NCBI GenBank assembly: GCA_005888515.1
Contig: VAZR01000252.1
Coordinates: 1 to 7,650 of the forward strand
Direction of reading: 5' to 3'
Length of the DNA: 7,650 bases
From: Alphaproteobacteria bacterium
GTDB lineage: Bacteria; Pseudomonadota; Alphaproteobacteria; ATCC43930; CGMCC-115725
How positions within the stretch are numbered: position 1 is the first letter of the stretch; the number at the start of each line of letters is the position of its first letter. The notes below the pieces were generated by a model. That model was not told where the DNA came from, ran no database searches, and saw nothing but the letters and a program-made list of their open reading frames with translations. Of this stretch, positions 5,401-7,650 are shown one piece after another. The position numbers and the translations under genes are program-made.

Positions 5401-5491
5401 CCGCGCAGCGGCGAACCCGGAATCCATTTTCCAGAGGCCCGTGTTCATGGATTCCGGGTTGCCGGCGCTTCGCTTCGGCCCCCGGAATGAC
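5391..5491. repeat. REP-like palindromic intergenic repeat, Bradyrhizobium type
   Basis: A perfect 13-bp inverted repeat, AACCCGGAATCCA (5414-5426) and TGGATTCCGGGTT (5448-5460), encloses a 21-base loop. The second arm can instead pair with a third copy, ATTCCGGG (5451-5458) with CCCGGAAT (5481-5488), with an inner GCCG/CGGC stem, so two exclusive hairpins are possible. The right end, CCCCCGGAATGAC at 5479-5491, read in reverse as GTCATTCCGGGGG, is the usual end of a repeat I know to be widely scattered in Bradyrhizobium-like genomes. The left end (GAGGGGCACCGC, about 5392-5403) looks like a decayed mirror of it. It fills the gap between arsR and the DUF336 gene and may also stop leftward transcription from that gene. 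Confidence 0.7.
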
Positions 5492-5521
5492 AGTCGAAGA
5501 GCTAGCGGAACGCGGGTTTTG

Positions 5522-5965
5522 TCAGGCTGGGTCGCCGGTGTCGGGCGTGAGGCCGGCGCTCTGGATGCCGTGCACAGCGCAGGTCTCGTCCTTGTCCGAG
5601 GTGTCGCCGCTGATGCCGACCGCGCCCATCACGTCGCCGGCGCTGTCGCGGATCAACACGCCGCCCGGGGCCGGCACGACGCGTCCTTCGGAGGCGGCCA
5701 TCAGCGCCTGTATGAACACCGCGCCGCCCCCGGCGACGCGGCGGGCGAATTCGCGGCCGCCGAAACCCATCCCGAGCGTGCCCCACGCCTTTCCGGTCGC
5801 GATCTGGGTGCGCAGGATGCCGGATTTGTCCTCGCGCTTCATAGCGACCAAGTGGCCGCCGGCGTCGAGCACGACGACGGTGAGCGGGTGAAGCTTCAAT
5901 TCGCGCCCCTTTTCGAGCGCCTTGTCGACGATCGTCGAAGCCTGGGCCAGGGTCAGCGTGCTCAT
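5522..5965 (-). CDS. GlcG/HbpS (DUF336) family protein
   Basis: The product is 147 aa, a normal length for this family. ATG at 5965 gives the family N-terminus (MSTLTLAQASTIVDKALEKG). The open frame continues upstream across the end of the neighbouring gene as shadow sequence. An AAGG about ten bases upstream could be the ribosome-binding site. Recognisable family features are VVVLDAGGHLVAMKRED (30-46), a Gly-rich middle (GMGFGGREFARR), PAPGGVLIRD (98-107) and VGISGDTSDKDETCAVHGI (116-134). Members bind haem or cobalamin-like ligands in some cases (HbpS), or accompany glycolate or diol enzymes. For most the biochemical role is unresolved. There is no signal peptide, so it is likely cytoplasmic. 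It follows the molybdenum hydroxylase large subunit by 11 bases, and is probably its operon partner with an accessory or stabilising role; this is inference from position. Confidence 0.85.
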   Translation of the reverse strand: MSTLTLAQASTIVDKALEKGRELKLHPLTVVVLDAGGHLVAMKREDKSGILRTQIATGKAWGTLGMGFGGREFARRVAGGGAVFIQALMAASEGRVVPAPGGVLIRDSAGDVMGAVGISGDTSDKDETCAVHGIQSAGLTPDTGDPA

Positions 5966-5976
5966 GCCAGTGCACC

Positions 5977-7650
5977 TTATCCAGCTGTTGAAGAGGGCTT
6001 GTGAATGGCCCGCCACACCCGTTCCGGAGTGGCCGGCATGTCGATTTGCGGATGTTCGGGCAGCGCGTCGGCGATCGCGTTCATGACTGCGGCGAGCGAA
6101 GCGGTCGTGCCGGCCTCGCCGACGCCCTTGACGCCGAGCGGGTTGGTGCGGCACGGCACCGGGCGGAAGCCGCTCGAAATATCCGGCAGATCCTCGGCGC
6201 GCGGCATCGCGTAATCCATCAACGAACCCGCGAGCAATTGGCCGCTGACATCATCGTACACGCCGCTTTCGAGCAATGCCTGCCCCACGCCCTGCGCGAC
6301 CCCGCCCTGCACCTGGCCTTCGACCAGCACCGGCTGCAGCACCCGGCCGCAATCGTCGAGCGCCATATAGGCCGCGAGTTGGATATCGCCGGTCTCGGGG
6401 TCGATCTCGACCTCGGCGACATGGACCCCGTTCGGGAAGGAGGGCGGCACGTCTGCGGTGCGCCTCGTGTCGAGGTCTTCCGGAATAATCCCCTCCTGCG
6501 CCAGGGCGCGAGCGCGCTCGGTCAGTTCGAACAGCGGGATCGAGCGGTCGGTGCCGGCAATCTCGAAAATACCGTCGCGATAGGCGATGTCGGCCTCGGC
6601 GGCTTCGAGCACATGGGCGGCGACGCGCCGCCCCTTCTCGACAACCGCGTCGATCGTCGCGATCACGGCGCCGCCGACCGACATCGTCGAGCGCGAGGCA
6701 ACCGCGCCAAAGCTCGGCACGCCATCATCGCTGTCCCCCTGCGCGACCTCGATCGCCTCGGCGGAGATGCCGAGCCGCTCGGCGGCAAGCCGCCGATAAA
6801 GCGTGCGGTGACCTTGCCCGCTCGCCTGCACGCCGATCGCCAGCAGCAATTTGCTCTGCCCCGGAAAAGCGATGCCGGCGCCCTCGCCGGGCTGTCCGCC
6901 GGCGATTTCAAGAAAGCACGCGACGCCGAGGCCGCGGCGCCTGCCGTGGCGCTCGGATCGCGCGACCCGGGCTTTGAAATTGGCGATGTCGGCTTGCTCC
7001 AGCGCCGCCTCGAACAGCTCCGGGAAGTTGCCGCTGTCGAAGACCGTGCCAACCGGCGTCTTGTAGGGCATGCGGTCGGACGCGATCAGGTTGCGGCGGC
7101 GCAACACCAGCCGGTCGATGCCGCTCTGACGCGCCGCCGCATCGACGAGGCGCTCGACACAGTAATTCGCCTCGGGGCGGCCAGCGCCGCGATAGGGCCC
7201 GGTCGGCACCGTGTTGGTGAAAACGCAGCGGATGCGCAGCCCGATCTGCGGGATGTCGTACATGCAGGGGAAGCAGCGCGCGAAATTGACGGTCGCGATA
7301 AAGGCGCCGACCTGGGTCAGATAGGCGCCCATATTGGCGATCACGTCGATATCGAGCGCGAGGAACCGCCCGGCTTCGTCAAGCGCCAGCGCTGCTTCGA
7401 TAATCGTGTCGCGCGCCTGATTATCGCTGAGGAAGCCTTCGGAGCGGGTCGCCAGCCAATGCACCGGCCGGCCAAGCTCCTTCGCGGCGATCAGCAGAGC
7501 CGGATATTCCGGATACCCGGCCGTGCGCATGCCGAAGGCGCCGCCGACATCGCCGCTGAGGACCCGCACCCGATCCGGCGCGACGCCGAGCGTTTGCGCC
7601 AAATTGTGGCGCAATGCGACGGCGCTCTGCGAGGCGCAGTGCAGGATGTA
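5977..7650 (-). CDS. Molybdenum hydroxylase large subunit (xanthine dehydrogenase/CoxL-like), 5' truncated by window edge
   Basis: The frame is open to the right edge, giving 557 visible residues of a protein that in this family usually has about 770-790, so roughly 220 N-terminal residues are outside. This subunit carries the Mo-molybdopterin cytosine dinucleotide site of a three-subunit hydroxylase with FAD and 2Fe-2S partners. Family motifs in visible numbering are VGGAFG (35-40), PYRGAGRPEA (152-161), a MoCo-binding QASGQGH (275-281), and KGVGEAG with the invariant catalytic Glu512. PYRGAGR is the form II type signature. Genuine CO dehydrogenases (form I) have AYRCSFR with an active-site Cys, which is absent here. 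It is therefore likely an aldehyde, N-heterocycle or other hydroxylase of unknown substrate rather than a CO oxidiser. The small and medium subunits are not in the window. The DUF336 gene follows immediately. Confidence 0.9.
   Translation of the reverse strand, partial: YILHCASQSAVALRHNLAQTLGVAPDRVRVLSGDVGGAFGMRTAGYPEYPALLIAAKELGRPVHWLATRSEGFLSDNQARDTIIEAALALDEAGRFLALDIDVIANMGAYLTQVGAFIATVNFARCFPCMYDIPQIGLRIRCVFTNTVPTGPYRGAGRPEANYCVERLVDAAARQSGIDRLVLRRRNLIASDRMPYKTPVGTVFDSGNFPELFEAALEQADIANFKARVARSERHGRRRGLGVACFLEIAGGQPGEGAGIAFPGQSKLLLAIGVQASGQGHRTLYRRLAAERLGISAEAIEVAQGDSDDGVPSFGAVASRSTMSVGGAVIATIDAVVEKGRRVAAHVLEAAEADIAYRDGIFEIAGTDRSIPLFELTERARALAQEGIIPEDLDTRRTADVPPSFPNGVHVAEVEIDPETGDIQLAAYMALDDCGRVLQPVLVEGQVQGGVAQGVGQALLESGVYDDVSGQLLAGSLMDYAMPRAEDLPDISSGFRPVPCRTNPLGVKGVGEAGTTASLAAVMNAIADALPEHPQIDMPATPERVWRAIHKPSSTAG

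Noticed and set aside
5747..5760. GAATTCGCGGCCGC, adjacent EcoRI and NotI sites like a cloning vector prefix
   Set aside because: It encodes part of the conserved GGREFARR segment of the DUF336 protein and is flanked by normal coding sequence, so it is a coincidence and not vector.
5015..6004. Long plus-strand ORF of 329 residues opposite arsR, the repeat and the DUF336 gene
   Set aside because: Long antisense frames are common in high-GC DNA. It runs through a palindromic repeat, and the minus-strand genes have clear family motifs.

Overview
This window reads as chromosomal DNA from a GC-rich alphaproteobacterium, most likely of the Bradyrhizobium/Rhodopseudomonas type (Hyphomicrobiales). 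The reasons are the high GC with strong G/C third-position bias, the style of the genes, and a palindromic intergenic element (GTCATTCCGGGG...AACCCGGAATCCA) that I recognise as a very common dispersed repeat in that group. The placement is inference. No rRNA, tRNA, CRISPR array or transposase is visible.

Left part, plus strand (1-2478). The window opens inside the 3' end of a cysteine-rich protein, probably a radical SAM family member. A roughly 400-base stretch of lower GC follows, with a good promoter candidate and a possible 64-residue ORF. Next is a 350-residue protein with an N-terminal PIN-type nuclease domain, a proline-rich linker and a C-terminal region of about 180 residues that I cannot assign. 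This is the least explained gene in the window. After it comes a small exported, proline-rich protein.

Middle, minus strand (2553-5353). A compact arsenic operon runs arsR - arsI - aqpS-like - MFS transporter. It has an arsR/arsI overlap, a 10-base arsI/aqpS gap and a hairpin with a short T-run just after the MFS stop. The gene set suggests handling of methylated or aromatic arsenicals as well as arsenite. A three-cysteine ArsR repressor would sense trivalent arsenic, and the ArsI dioxygenase would break the C-As bond to give As(III). An aquaglyceroporin with Val where most aquaporins have Arg would let arsenicals cross the membrane, and the MFS protein is a candidate exporter. No arsC, arsB/acr3, arsH or arsM lies inside the window.

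Right part, minus strand (5391-7650). The palindromic repeat separates arsR from an upstream pair: a small GlcG/HbpS (DUF336) protein, and before it the large molybdenum subunit of a xanthine dehydrogenase/CO dehydrogenase-like hydroxylase, cut by the right edge. The two genes are 11 bases apart and probably belong to one catabolic operon unrelated to arsenic. The plus-strand genes and the arsenic operon converge at about 2479-2552.
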